Source: Microbacterium sp. Leaf320 (GTDB lineage: Bacteria > Actinomycetota > Actinomycetes > Actinomycetales > Microbacteriaceae). From it: a stretch of DNA of 64,000 nucleotides. Under the pieces are notes generated by a model. It saw only the letters and a list, made by a program, of their open reading frames with translations, was not told the DNA's origin and ran no database searches. The stretch is from NCBI RefSeq assembly GCF_001423485.1, contig NZ_LMOD01000002.1, forward strand, positions 274,539 through 338,538, in the 5' to 3' direction. Shown here piece by piece: positions 52,603-60,507 of the stretch. A program made the position numbers and the translations under genes. Position 1 is the stretch's first letter. Each line of letters opens with the position of its first letter.

Positions 52603-52874
52603 CATCCGCGTGAACTCCGTCGCACCGGGCGGCGTCGCCACCGGCATCCCGATGCCCCCGAACATGTCGGAGTACGGCTCCGGCCGCCTGGCCCCGTTCC
52701 AGCAGGCGATCCCGACGGTCGCGACCGCCGAGCACCTCGCCGCGTCGATCACCTTCCTGTTGTCGGACGACGCCGTGAACATCAACGGTGCCGTGCTGGC
52801 ATCCGATGGTGGATGGTCGGTGCAGTAAGCACCTCGATGACTACGCCCCTGCCGATCCGAACGGCAGGGGCGTT
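52603..52874 (+). pseudogene. displaced 3' fragment of an SDR gene with its terminator (repeat copy 2)
   Basis: The fragment encodes the last 75 residues of the SDR protein in frame to the stop codon at 52826-52828 and retains the terminator. It has no 5' part or ribosome-binding site; a GTG at 52610 is internal. Because its differences from copy 1 are mostly silent, the two copies seem to have diverged while both were parts of working genes. It therefore looks like the original 3' end, displaced when a related allele plus HNH gene arrived. Confidence 0.85.
52844..52872 (+). terminator. terminator of the displaced SDR fragment
   Basis: Same 11-base stem as 51727-51755 with loop ATCCGAA, followed by TTTC. 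It faces the convergent restriction-enzyme gene. Confidence 0.7.
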
Positions 52875-52920
52875 TCACTCTACGCACGACAGGTCCGTCG
52901 AGCGCCAGCCTCCTGACGCG

Positions 52921-53790
52921 CTAGATCGTCAGGTCAAGGGGAAGGTCGGCGATGTCTCGGAGACGCTTGCCGGTGATGAGAGTTTGAAGCGTCTGCTGCG
53001 CTTCATCGTTGTCGCTTAACTTGGTCGCCTCTACGAGCTCCGGCAACGCGAAGTGGTAGACCGTGTCGAGATCACCCGTCCCCAAGGCAAGTGAAGCGAG
53101 CCTCGAGGGAGACGGCTCTCCTGTCACGACAACGATGTGAGGGGCGCGGCCCTTTCTGTTGCGAATTAGGCCAAGTGCCTCGGTTCGCGCATTCTGGGCA
53201 CGGTCGGAGCGAAGCGTCCACTTGCACGAGATCACCGCGTGGACGATTGCGTGGCTCTGGTTGGCCTGACGGATGGGCGAGTAACGTCCATGCTCGTCAT
53301 CGACGATGATGCGATCAGCGTTGATCGCTGAGTCCGGTACTGGAAGACGAACGACGATCACGTCAGGGGAAACGTCGTAGGAGTTGCCAAGCACGCTTGC
53401 GAGAATCGGACTCGCCTTGATCTGCCGGGCCAGTTCGTCGAGGTGACGGTACGGCTCGAACTGAGCGAGCTGATACCCGCTTCTCGACCCGCCAACGTTC
53501 TCCACCGCCCAGTTGCCGGGCCTGAGCCCTCCGAGATGCGGCATCGCTCGCGCCACGAAGTTGCGGACCGCCGTTTCGAACTGGCTACCTGCGCGTTGGC
53601 CGTCGAGCTTCACTCCGCCCATTCCCGCCCCAAGGCTTTGCGCAATTCTCAGTGCGGCTTCGCGGGAGAACCGCTGGCCTGAATCGGCATTGGACGCAAC
53701 GCCCTTTTCATCTACTACGAGAGTTCGGTTGAGCACCAACTCCTGATGAAAGTCGGCCCTAGCTTGCGATAGCAGCGCTCGTTGATTCAC
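52921..53790 (-). CDS. NgoMIV-like type II restriction endonuclease
   Basis: This 289-residue protein has the complete NgoMIV-family active site: E72 (SQFE), D143 (SPDVIVV), S188-C-K190 (ISCKWTLRSDRAQNART) and E204. These match NgoMIV E70, D140, S185, K187 and E201 as I recall them, with nearly the same spacing. NgoMIV cuts GCCGGC as a tetramer needing two sites. The GTG start follows GGGGGAA. It lies 47 bases downstream of a cytosine methyltransferase on the same strand, forming a modification-then-restriction operon. Confidence 0.85.
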   Translation of the reverse strand: MNQRALLSQARADFHQELVLNRTLVVDEKGVASNADSGQRFSREAALRIAQSLGAGMGGVKLDGQRAGSQFETAVRNFVARAMPHLGGLRPGNWAVENVGGSRSGYQLAQFEPYRHLDELARQIKASPILASVLGNSYDVSPDVIVVRLPVPDSAINADRIIVDDEHGRYSPIRQANQSHAIVHAVISCKWTLRSDRAQNARTEALGLIRNRKGRAPHIVVVTGEPSPSRLASLALGTGDLDTVYHFALPELVEATKLSDNDEAQQTLQTLITGKRLRDIADLPLDLTI

Positions 53791-53837
53791 ATGTTCCCCC
53801 GTTGCGTTCCTTCGAAAGCCAAGCTCAGTGAGCCGGT

Positions 53838-55115
53838 TCAGCTGATCTTGTTGCGCTCCCGAGCGATCACGCCGTGACGCCAGTGGTCGGCTTGCCCGGT
53901 GAACCCTCGGAACTCACCCAGCTGGTAGCGATCCACTCCCTGATCTTCAACGATCACGAGCTCGAAATCACGCTGCAAGGCAGCAAGCCGCTGCTGCACC
54001 GCCGCCACGCTGCCGTCGTTGTATGCGGCGACGAGCTCGTCGAGGCTGAGTGGCTGCTCGCTTCGAGACAGTGCCCTGTAGACAGGATCGTGAAGGTCCG
54101 TCTGGTCGGCAATGTCGGTGCGAGGTGCGCCCTCTCGAAGCAGAGCCGCGCGGATACTCTCACCGATCGCTTGAGCGACCGGTGGGGGGAATGCGTTGCC
54201 GATCTGGCGGTACTGCGAGGTCTTCCGACCCGAGAACGAATAGTTGTCTTCTTCGCGCCAGCCCTGAACGCGCGCCGTCATCTCGATCGTGAGCCTCGGC
54301 ATAACCTGGCTAGGCGGTAGAGCGTCAGGGCCAGGTGCAGCGTCGGCAACGCCGCGGCCATCGACGCTGAGCTTCGCCCAGCCCGCTTTCGCGCGGGTCG
54401 GACCGAGGTCAGCACCTCCATGCTTCTTGCTGCCTCCGACGAGCGTCGGGCCGATGTCGTTAGCGAGTCGACGCCACTCTTCGGCGTGAGGCCACCCCGC
54501 TGAGGCCATGAGCGGAAACAGTGCGTCGCCGACCGTAGTGCGCGCGCGGCCGTCCGGCTCGGGCCAACGGAAGTACTTCATGTCTTCTGCAGCCATGGCA
54601 ATCAGGACGAACCTTGGCCGCAACTGAGGTACCCCGAAGTCGGAAGCATTGAGCAGTTTCCACTCCCCGACAAAACCGAAGTCTTCGAGACGATCAAGAA
54701 CACGCTGCCGATACGCAGCAAAACGCGGAGCTGACAAGCCACGAACGTTTTCGAGCATCACCGCCCGAGGACGGATCACCGGAATCTGCTCGATCGCCCA
54801 TGCGAAGAGGTCTCGCTCGTCTGAGGTTCCGAGCTGCTTCCCGGCTGCGGAGAACGGAGGGCATGGAACGCCACCAGCGAGCAGGGTCACATCGGCGTAA
54901 TTGGCCGGCTCCCACACCTTCGGATCCGCCACATCTCCGACGACAACGGGCGCACCAAGGTTCTGCCTAAGCGTTTCGGCTGCTGTCTCGTCCAACTCGA
55001 CAGCAACGACGTGCCGAAAACCTGCCTTGTGCAGTCCTAGAGACTGCCCACCCGCTCCAGCGCAGATCTCCGCGACAGTGAACGCGGGCGGGTTCTGCTC
55101 ATTCTCAACATGCAC
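53838..55115 (-). CDS. DNA (cytosine-5) methyltransferase, partner of the NgoMIV-like enzyme
   Basis: This 425-residue enzyme has all main C5-methyltransferase motifs: AdoMet-binding ICAGAGGQSLGL (about 17-28), the catalytic PCPPFS with C85, ENVRG at 122-126, a QLRPRF motif VIII, and motif X RQIGNAFPPPVA. The PCPPFS variant instead of PCQPFS is found in several GC-rich-site enzymes. A C-terminal extension of about 95 residues after motif X is unassigned. It should protect GCCGGC from the downstream nuclease. It starts with GTG at 55115. Confidence 0.88.
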   Translation of the reverse strand: MHVENEQNPPAFTVAEICAGAGGQSLGLHKAGFRHVVAVELDETAAETLRQNLGAPVVVGDVADPKVWEPANYADVTLLAGGVPCPPFSAAGKQLGTSDERDLFAWAIEQIPVIRPRAVMLENVRGLSAPRFAAYRQRVLDRLEDFGFVGEWKLLNASDFGVPQLRPRFVLIAMAAEDMKYFRWPEPDGRARTTVGDALFPLMASAGWPHAEEWRRLANDIGPTLVGGSKKHGGADLGPTRAKAGWAKLSVDGRGVADAAPGPDALPPSQVMPRLTIEMTARVQGWREEDNYSFSGRKTSQYRQIGNAFPPPVAQAIGESIRAALLREGAPRTDIADQTDLHDPVYRALSRSEQPLSLDELVAAYNDGSVAAVQQRLAALQRDFELVIVEDQGVDRYQLGEFRGFTGQADHWRHGVIARERNKIS

Positions 55116-55222
55116 ACTGTCATCGTACTTTCGACCCCGGACATCGGGCCCGCCGCAACACCTCCTCTCTCACACTTGAGTACTGCAAGTCCAAACTCGC
55201 TAGCCAGTGAAAGACTGAACTC

Positions 55223-55534
55223 GTGCCCGACCGTCCTGAAACCGTCTGCATCTGCGGCTCAATGCGGTTCGCCGAAGAGATGCGAGCGGTGAGCCGAAGC
55301 CTGACGCTCGCTGGCGTCATCGTCCTGATGCCCGGCGAGATCGACTTCGCGATCACCGCCGATCAGAAGGCCGCGCTCGACGAGCTGCACCTGCGCAAGA
55401 TCGATGTGGCCGATCGTGTCGTGGTGGTAAACCGCGGCGAGCGCTTCGGCGAGTCCACGACGCGGGAGATCGACTGTGCGCGCGCAGCCGGCAAGCCCGT
55501 GACCTTTGTCGGCCCCGCCCGGGCCTCGACGTAG
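55223..55534 (+). CDS. nucleoside 2-deoxyribosyltransferase-like protein
   Basis: This 103-residue protein has the fold pattern VCICGSMRFAEEM, GVIVLMPGEIDF, LDELHLRKIDVADRVVVVN, GESTTREIDCARAAGKPV of the small nucleoside deoxyribosyltransferase/SLOG-related group. The GEST motif and the Asp/Glu residues form the likely nucleotide pocket. It starts with a GTG at 55223, divergent from the methyltransferase. A nucleotide-processing role is inferred. Relatives occur both in nucleotide salvage and near defence loci. Confidence 0.75.
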   Translation: MPDRPETVCICGSMRFAEEMRAVSRSLTLAGVIVLMPGEIDFAITADQKAALDELHLRKIDVADRVVVVNRGERFGESTTREIDCARAAGKPVTFVGPARAST

Positions 55535-55565
55535 ACCTCACATCTGCCCCGCCTACCCTGGCCCT

Positions 55566-55946
55566 ATGAAGAAGCTCCCCGCGCTCGCGACGCTCGCCGT
55601 CGGCATCCTCCTGCTGTCCGGATGCTCGCAGGCGTCGACCACCGCGGCCTGCGGCCAGGTGGCCGCTCAGGCCGCGCAGGTGACCGGTGTGATCGGCAGC
55701 GTGACCTCGCCGACTCCCGAAGCAGCGCAGGCGGCTCTCGACGAGGTCAGAAACGTCGCGGAGAACATCCGCGGAGTCGACGGACCCGAGGATTTCGTCA
55801 CGCTCCGCGACTCGTGGACGACGAGCATCGACGCGTTCGCCGCCGAGGGCGAGAAGGCCATCGCGGGTGACATCACGGGCCTGGACGCGGCGACGACAGA
55901 GATGCGCACGGCGACCGACGCGATGCTCGCCTATTGCACCCCGTGA
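55566..55946 (+). CDS. small lipoprotein, unknown function
   Basis: This 126-residue protein has a signal peptide with the lipobox LLSGC, so it is exported and lipid-anchored. The mature part is helical and Ala-rich with two further Cys (TAACGQ and AYCTP) that may form a disulfide. TACCCT stands 6 bases before the ATG, indicating a leaderless mRNA. Confidence 0.8.
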   Translation: MKKLPALATLAVGILLLSGCSQASTTAACGQVAAQAAQVTGVIGSVTSPTPEAAQAALDEVRNVAENIRGVDGPEDFVTLRDSWTTSIDAFAAEGEKAIAGDITGLDAATTEMRTATDAMLAYCTP

Positions 55947-55956
55947 CCGGAGCCCC

Positions 55957-56367
55957 TCACTCTTCCTGCTGAACGCTCATCGCGATCTCGAAGCTGTCGC
56001 CGATCACGCGGCCTCCATCGAAGACGGGGTCTTCATCGAGCGTCTCGAGAACGCGGGGATCACTCGTGACGGCAGCGGTTCCGCGGTCACGCGCCTCGCG
56101 CGACGGCCAGGTCGTCACCGTGACCACGACGGATTCCTCGGCGTTCGTTCCTGCGAGCTCAGCGATGCTCTTGAGCTCGCCCGATTCGTACGACGCCCCG
56201 TCTGCGTGGAAGTCACCCTGGTCGGCCGCATCACTCGACTGCCAGTAGTCCACGACGCTGATCGCACCGTGATCGCGGTAGACCTCCGCCATCCGCTTCG
56301 AGAAGTCCAGATATGCGGCCTTGCGTTCCGTCGACACCGGAACGACCGTGATGTCAACGATGACCAT
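55957..56367 (-). CDS. DUF1428 family protein
   Basis: This 136-residue protein begins MVIVDITVVPVSTERKAAY and contains the HADGASYESGELKSI and VVVTVTTWPSREARDR segments of the DUF1428 dimeric alpha-beta barrel family. Function is unknown. GGAG precedes the ATG. It converges on the lipoprotein gene. Confidence 0.8.
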   Translation of the reverse strand: MVIVDITVVPVSTERKAAYLDFSKRMAEVYRDHGAISVVDYWQSSDAADQGDFHADGASYESGELKSIAELAGTNAEESVVVTVTTWPSREARDRGTAAVTSDPRVLETLDEDPVFDGGRVIGDSFEIAMSVQQEE

Positions 56368-56442
56368 TGCCTGCTCCAGTCCTCAGCGGTGAGTGTCCGT
56401 CGCAAGGGTATCCACCGTCGGTCTCACCCGACCAGACGTGCC

Positions 56443-57012
56443 CTACTGAGCGATCCCCCGCAGCAGCCGCGTCACCGCCTCTTCGACGCGCTCTGCGCTC
56501 AAGGGCTGACCGATCAGCGCGGCGTACGAGGCCATGGCGATGAGCTGGTCGGCGATGGCGTCAGCATCCACGTCGGCCCGGATCTCGCCGGCCGACTGTC
56601 CGCGCGCGATCCGTTCGGCGACCCACGAGCGGATCGGCGCCGCGAGACGCTCGTTGAGCGCCAGGCCGAGTTCGTGGTCGGTGGCGGTCACCGCGATCAG
56701 CGCTCGGGCGAGCGCGACGCCCTCGGGCTTCGCCAGCCCGGCGGACATCGCGGAGAACCATGCGTGCAGGTCGGCCCGGATGTCACCGCTCATCGCGACT
56801 GCGGGATCCGCCCCTGGCAGATCCCCCTCAAGCAGCGCCTCGCCGAGGATCGCCGCCTTCGACGGCCACCACCGGTAGATCGTCTGCTTGGCGACTCCCG
56901 CTGTCTCGGCAAGCCCCTCGATGGTCACCGCTTCGTAGGTGCTGGCCACGACGGCAGCGCGCATGGCCTCGAGCACGGACTGGCGCGCGGCTTCACTTCG
57001 GGGACGGGGCAT
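56443..57012 (-). CDS. TetR-family transcriptional regulator
   Basis: This 189-residue protein has the N-terminal TetR HTH (VLEAMRAAVVASTYEAVTIE, GLAETAGVAKQTIYRWWPSK) and a helical C-terminal ligand domain of the TetR_C_16/AcrR-like kind. TAGCCT is exactly 6 bases upstream of the ATG at 57012, so it is probably leaderless. No divergent target gene is directly adjacent; the DUF1428 gene downstream on the same strand may be its partner. Confidence 0.87.
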   Translation of the reverse strand: MPRPRSEAARQSVLEAMRAAVVASTYEAVTIEGLAETAGVAKQTIYRWWPSKAAILGEALLEGDLPGADPAVAMSGDIRADLHAWFSAMSAGLAKPEGVALARALIAVTATDHELGLALNERLAAPIRSWVAERIARGQSAGEIRADVDADAIADQLIAMASYAALIGQPLSAERVEEAVTRLLRGIAQ

Positions 57013-57041
57013 TAGTTCAGGCTACCGAGGCAGCGGGTGGC

Positions 57042-57081
57042 GCGTTTCGTCTCGGGCCGCTTCGCGGTCATTGCTCAACGA
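57042..57081 (-). repeat. dispersed repeat unit, inverted copy
   Basis: GCGTTTCGTCTCGGGCCGC followed by TTCGCGG and, after a short variable stretch, GCTCAACGA is the reverse complement of the unit at 14299-14340 with few mismatches. It lies in the 138-base gap between the divergent TetR and membrane-protein genes. Confidence 0.65.
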
Positions 57082-57150
57082 CCGAGGGGGAACAACCGCG
57101 GGCTCCGCTCAACGACGTGAGTGGCTGCGCAGCTTGGATAGAGTCGCGGG

Positions 57151-57663
57151 ATGAGGGAGACACGAGGGCCGTTGAGCATGGGCATGTTGACCCTCGCCCT
57201 CACGGTGTTCGGACTCGTGTTCTTCATCGTGACGATGCTGATCATCCACGGCGTGCCCTACGTCACCGACTCGCTCGGCCCCGCGAACGACCAACACTGG
57301 ATCAATTGGTACTGGCTGGCCCTGCTCATCGTGGTGCCGACTGTCGTCACCGGCGCCGCATCCGGACTGACCTCAGCCTTCGGCGCGTACATCGGCAAGC
57401 GCGTCTCGGCGACCACCGATGGCGCGCCAGCGGATCGCAAGAAGATCAGCGTCGGAGCCGGTCTCGGTGGCGCCTTGGGCAGCGCCCTGTTCCTGATCTA
57501 TATGAGCTTGCTCTACCCGAACGGGCTGGGCCCGTGGATCCTGGTGCTCGGCTCCACGGCGGTATTCGGCGCCTACGCGGGCTTCACCGCACTGTGGATG
57601 GGCCGCAGATCGCGGAGCCCTCAGGCGCCCGCAGCTCCGGTCACCTCAGCGGACGGTATGTGA
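57151..57663 (+). CDS. four-helix membrane protein, unknown function
   Basis: This 170-residue protein has about four hydrophobic segments (LTLALTVFGLVFFIVTMLII, LALLIVVPTVVTGAASGLTS, GAGLGGALGSALFLIYMSLL, WILVLGSTAVFGAYAGFTAL). I do not recognise a family. TAGAGT is 6 bases upstream of the ATG at 57151. Its 3' end overlaps the convergent dihydrofolate-reductase-like gene by 23 bases. Confidence 0.65.
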   Translation: MRETRGPLSMGMLTLALTVFGLVFFIVTMLIIHGVPYVTDSLGPANDQHWINWYWLALLIVVPTVVTGAASGLTSAFGAYIGKRVSATTDGAPADRKKISVGAGLGGALGSALFLIYMSLLYPNGLGPWILVLGSTAVFGAYAGFTALWMGRRSRSPQAPAAPVTSADGM

Positions 57664-58201
57664 CGGCCACGGCTCCAGAGGCGAACTCTCGACGATCCAC
57701 GACGACGAGCTCGAGCGGTCCGTTCAGCCCGTCGAGCAACCGCGGCCCGTGCCCGGCAACGAGTGGATGAACGACGAAGATGTACTCGTCGATCAGCCCC
57801 AGCTCGGTCAATGCCAGCGGCAGCGTCACGCCGCCGACCGACAGCCCCTCGCCCGGCTGCTGCTTCAGCTGGCGGACCGTCTCGGACAGGTCGCTTCGGA
57901 TGAGCTCGGCGTTCCAGTCGACGGCTTCGAGCGTGCTCGACACGACATGCTTCGGCACGCGGTCGATGGCCTCGGCGAACGGGATCTCCCACTCGCTCAT
58001 CCAGTCGGGCCAAACTCCGGATGCGGGGCGACGCCACGCGCCCTCCATCATCTCGTAGGTCGTTCGACCGTAGATAACGGCATCCGCTCGTTCCATCTCG
58101 GCGGTCCAGAAGCGCATCAGCTCCTCATCGGGAGCGACCCCCGCCTCGTGATGCACGCACCCGTCGAGCGTGACGTTGATCGAGTAGCGCAGTGGTCTCA
58201 T
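57641..58201 (-). CDS. dihydrofolate reductase family protein (RibD C-terminal domain)
   Basis: This 186-residue protein matches the RibD_C/DHFR-like fold: LRYSINVTLDGCVHHE, DAVIYGRTTYEMME, LSVGGVTLPLALTELGLIDEYIF and HPLVAGHGPRLL. Such proteins bind NADPH; their substrates are mostly unknown and they seldom replace FolA. AAGGAG lies upstream of the ATG at 58201. Confidence 0.87.
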   Translation of the reverse strand: MRPLRYSINVTLDGCVHHEAGVAPDEELMRFWTAEMERADAVIYGRTTYEMMEGAWRRPASGVWPDWMSEWEIPFAEAIDRVPKHVVSSTLEAVDWNAELIRSDLSETVRQLKQQPGEGLSVGGVTLPLALTELGLIDEYIFVVHPLVAGHGPRLLDGLNGPLELVVVDRREFASGAVAVTYRPLR

Positions 58202-58321
58202 CTCGCCGATCTCCTTCGATGCGGGCGGTGGGTGGTACGGGGTGGGACTCAGAGTACCGACGGGCCGCCGCTGAGGTAACCGTGCTGTCGCCGAGGAGGC
58301 CACGGCGAATATCGTGAATGC

Positions 58322-58741
58322 ATGCCCTCCAGCCAGCCTCGCGTCATCTCCGTTCGGGGCGGTCACGTACGTCCCAGTGGGTCGTGGCTGTACGTCTGGC
58401 TCGACTCCGCCACGGGAGAGATCGTTCACGTAGGTGGCACAGGGTTCGATCCGGAATTGCGGGCGCATCTGCATCTGACGGGCGACGACCCGCAGCTCGG
58501 ACGAGCGCGTGCCACAGTGCCTCGATCCAGCGAGCGCGACTTCGACGTCCTCGCCTTCGAGCTGAGTGAACGAATCGACCGGCCACGTGCGAAGGAAGCC
58601 CTCACCCTCCGCCTCCTGGACTCCTTCAACGAGGTCGAACACCGAGAGCAGCCGTCGAGCGAGATGAGCGAACTCATCGATTCGATCGCTCAAGAGGTGA
58701 AGAAGTATGTGGACAGCTTGCCAGGGAGCACCGACGGCTGA
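58322..58741 (+). CDS. hypothetical protein, possibly GIY-YIG-like
   Basis: This 139-residue protein has a beta hairpin WLYVWLDSATGEIVHVGGTG followed by DPELRAHLHLTG, DVLAFELSERIDRPRAKEAL and a long helix. The order Y-x10-V-G-G-T and a later R/K-rich helix recall GIY-YIG folds, but the catalytic Glu and Arg are not secure. TATCGT stands 6 bases before the ATG, so it is probably leaderless. Confidence 0.5.
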   Translation: MPSSQPRVISVRGGHVRPSGSWLYVWLDSATGEIVHVGGTGFDPELRAHLHLTGDDPQLGRARATVPRSSERDFDVLAFELSERIDRPRAKEALTLRLLDSFNEVEHREQPSSEMSELIDSIAQEVKKYVDSLPGSTDG

Positions 58742-58826
58742 TTGCTCGTCGCCGCGATCTCCACTGCGTCCGTGATCCAGTTCAAGCCCCTGTTCAGCAC
58801 GTGTCAGTCGCCCTAACCTGACCCGC

Positions 58827-59219
58827 ATGTTGAAGATCGTGTCGATCGTGATCCGCGTGAACGACCTCCCGGCGCAGTCCCGCTTCTGGCAGGCGGCCCT
58901 CGACTATGTCGAGCGAGACCCGGCATCCGATGACTGGGTCGTGCTCAAGCCGCGCGATGCCGACGCTCCCTGCATCGCCCTCGACGCTCACCACTCCGAG
59001 CGGGTGCTGCCGCCGCGAATCCACCTCGACATCTATGCCGAGGATCAGGATGCCGAGGTGCGACGCCTCACCGAACTCGGCGCTCGCGAGGTGCACTGGG
59101 ACAACCTGCCGGACCATGCCGACTACGTGATCATGGAGGACCCCGAGGGCAACCGGTTCTGCATCGTGGACCGGCCGGACTGGGTGGGCTGGGTGGGCTG
59201 GGAGCGCCCGACGGCGTGA
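58827..59219 (+). CDS. VOC (glyoxalase/bleomycin-resistance) family protein
   Basis: This 130-residue protein has two beta-alpha-beta-beta-beta modules, with IVIRVNDLPAQSRFWQAALDY at the start and EDPEGNRFCIVDRPDW at the end, a typical VOC metalloenzyme pattern. The C-terminal DWVGWVGWERP is unusual and contains a small tandem repeat (GWVGW). TAACCT lies 7 bases before the ATG. Confidence 0.85.
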   Translation: MLKIVSIVIRVNDLPAQSRFWQAALDYVERDPASDDWVVLKPRDADAPCIALDAHHSERVLPPRIHLDIYAEDQDAEVRRLTELGAREVHWDNLPDHADYVIMEDPEGNRFCIVDRPDWVGWVGWERPTA

Positions 59220-59233
59220 CGGAACGCCTGAAG

Positions 59234-59764
59234 TCAGCCCGTAGCCACTCCTTCAACGCCACCCGACAGACGTCCCATGACTTGCCGGTTCGCCCCATAA
59301 GTCGCGAGGGTGACCCAGCCTCGTGACGAGTAGAGCCGCGCCCCCGGATCCTCCGTGTGAGCCGACGTCGAGAGCAGCGCCCGCTCGTGCGGCAGATCGG
59401 CCAGAAGCGCATCGTGCAATCGTCGCCCGATTCCGCGGCGGCGTGCATGGGGCATCACCGCGAGCTCGACGAACTCGAAGTGACCACCGATCCATTCGTC
59501 GATGCCCGGGCCGATCTCGCGTGCGATGAAGTCAGTCCAATACTGTCCGCGCTCGCCGGTGTATCCCCACGCGAACCCCTGCAACCTGTCGTCCTCTCGG
59601 GCGACGACCAGACGGAAGCCAGGGCGAGACCGATGCCGATCCCAGACGGACACTCGCCAGTCATCGGCATCCTCCACCGGGCCGAAGACCTCAGCCCAGG
59701 CCTCGAGGATCTCGCGGTCGAGCCCTGCCGCGTCCGACCCCGAGAGGGTCATGACAGAGACCAT
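59234..59764 (-). CDS. GNAT-family N-acetyltransferase
   Basis: This 176-residue enzyme has the acetyl-CoA-binding motif VMPHARRRGIGRRLHDALLA and the preceding HFEFVELAV strand, with an ASTSAHTEDPGARLYSSRGW-like final module. It begins 4 bases from the stop codon of the small membrane-protein gene upstream on the same strand, so the two are co-transcribed. The acceptor is unknown. Confidence 0.85.
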   Translation of the reverse strand: MVSVMTLSGSDAAGLDREILEAWAEVFGPVEDADDWRVSVWDRHRSRPGFRLVVAREDDRLQGFAWGYTGERGQYWTDFIAREIGPGIDEWIGGHFEFVELAVMPHARRRGIGRRLHDALLADLPHERALLSTSAHTEDPGARLYSSRGWVTLATYGANRQVMGRLSGGVEGVATG

Positions 59765-59767
59765 TCG

Positions 59768-59932
59768 TCAGCGCCCGGAGTAGCGCTGCGCCGGTCGTCC
59801 CTCTTCCGCCAGCGCCTGACGATGCGACGTCAAGGCCGACCGCACGGCCGTGTAGATCACGAGCCACAGGATCAGGATGCCGATCAGGAACCCGGCGACG
59901 TAGAAGAGGACGATGGTGAGGAAAGGATCCAT
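59768..59932 (-). CDS. small single-pass membrane protein (54 residues)
   Basis: The product begins MDPFLTIVLFYVAGFLIGIL, has one long hydrophobic helix to about residue 30 and a basic tail ending AQRYSGR. TATCCT is 6 bases upstream of the ATG at 59932, supporting the start. Function is unknown. Confidence 0.65.
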   Translation of the reverse strand: MDPFLTIVLFYVAGFLIGILILWLVIYTAVRSALTSHRQALAEEGRPAQRYSGR

Positions 59933-59979
59933 GGCGTCAGGATAGCCACCGGGGTGCGCGGCACCTCTAGCCCCGGCAG

Positions 59980-60450
59980 CTAGGCGCCGACCTCGAGCGA
60001 CCTGTAGAAGTAGAACGCCCGCTCTCCGGAATCGGGGTCGACGCCACTGAACCCGTGTCGTTCGTAGAAGCGCATCGCCGCGGCATCCGATTCATCGACG
60101 TTGATCTCGATCGCCGCGACGCCGAGTTCCCGGCAGATCTCGACCATGTGCCGGAGGATCGCGCCCCCGACGCCACCCCCGCGGTGAGCGGGCTCGACGT
60201 ACATCTCGTCGAGCAGCGCGACCGGTCCGTCCGACCACACGTTCGGACGCAGGGTCACGAGCGCGAGACCGACCGCAGGATCGCCGCCGAGCACTGCGAA
60301 AGTGGAGGTTCCGCCCAGCAGCGTGCGCAACCGCTCGGCGAGCACCTCGACCCCCGGAGTCTCGGTGTCGAACTCCGTGTTGAAGGCGTGCAGGAGTTCG
60401 GCGAGACGGGCGGCGTCGTGCGGGGTGGCTCGACGTGTGGCGGCGGTCAT
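59980..60450 (-). CDS. GNAT-family N-acetyltransferase
   Basis: This 156-residue enzyme has the CoA-binding signature MYVEPAHRGGGVGGAILRHM and the IEINVDESDAAAMRFYERHG ending typical of GNATs. The ATG at 60450 has GAAAGG upstream. A long hairpin separates it from the gnd gene, so it probably has its own promoter. Confidence 0.85.
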   Translation of the reverse strand: MTAATRRATPHDAARLAELLHAFNTEFDTETPGVEVLAERLRTLLGGTSTFAVLGGDPAVGLALVTLRPNVWSDGPVALLDEMYVEPAHRGGGVGGAILRHMVEICRELGVAAIEINVDESDAAAMRFYERHGFSGVDPDSGERAFYFYRSLEVGA

Positions 60451-60507
60451 CGGATGCCTTTCTGGGGTCGAGGGCTTCGGTTCGGGCGGACGGCGGCAGT
60501 TCTGCCT

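Noticed and set aside
52610-52828. A separate 72-residue gene downstream of the HNH gene
   Set aside because: It is the in-frame tail of the SDR gene, lacking cofactor site and start signals, so it is treated as a displaced fragment.
43234-55534. Prophage or integrative element with integrase
   Set aside because: No integrase, capsid, terminase, relaxase or transposase motif was seen, and no tRNA-flanked attachment repeat. Only the SDR repeat suggests integration.
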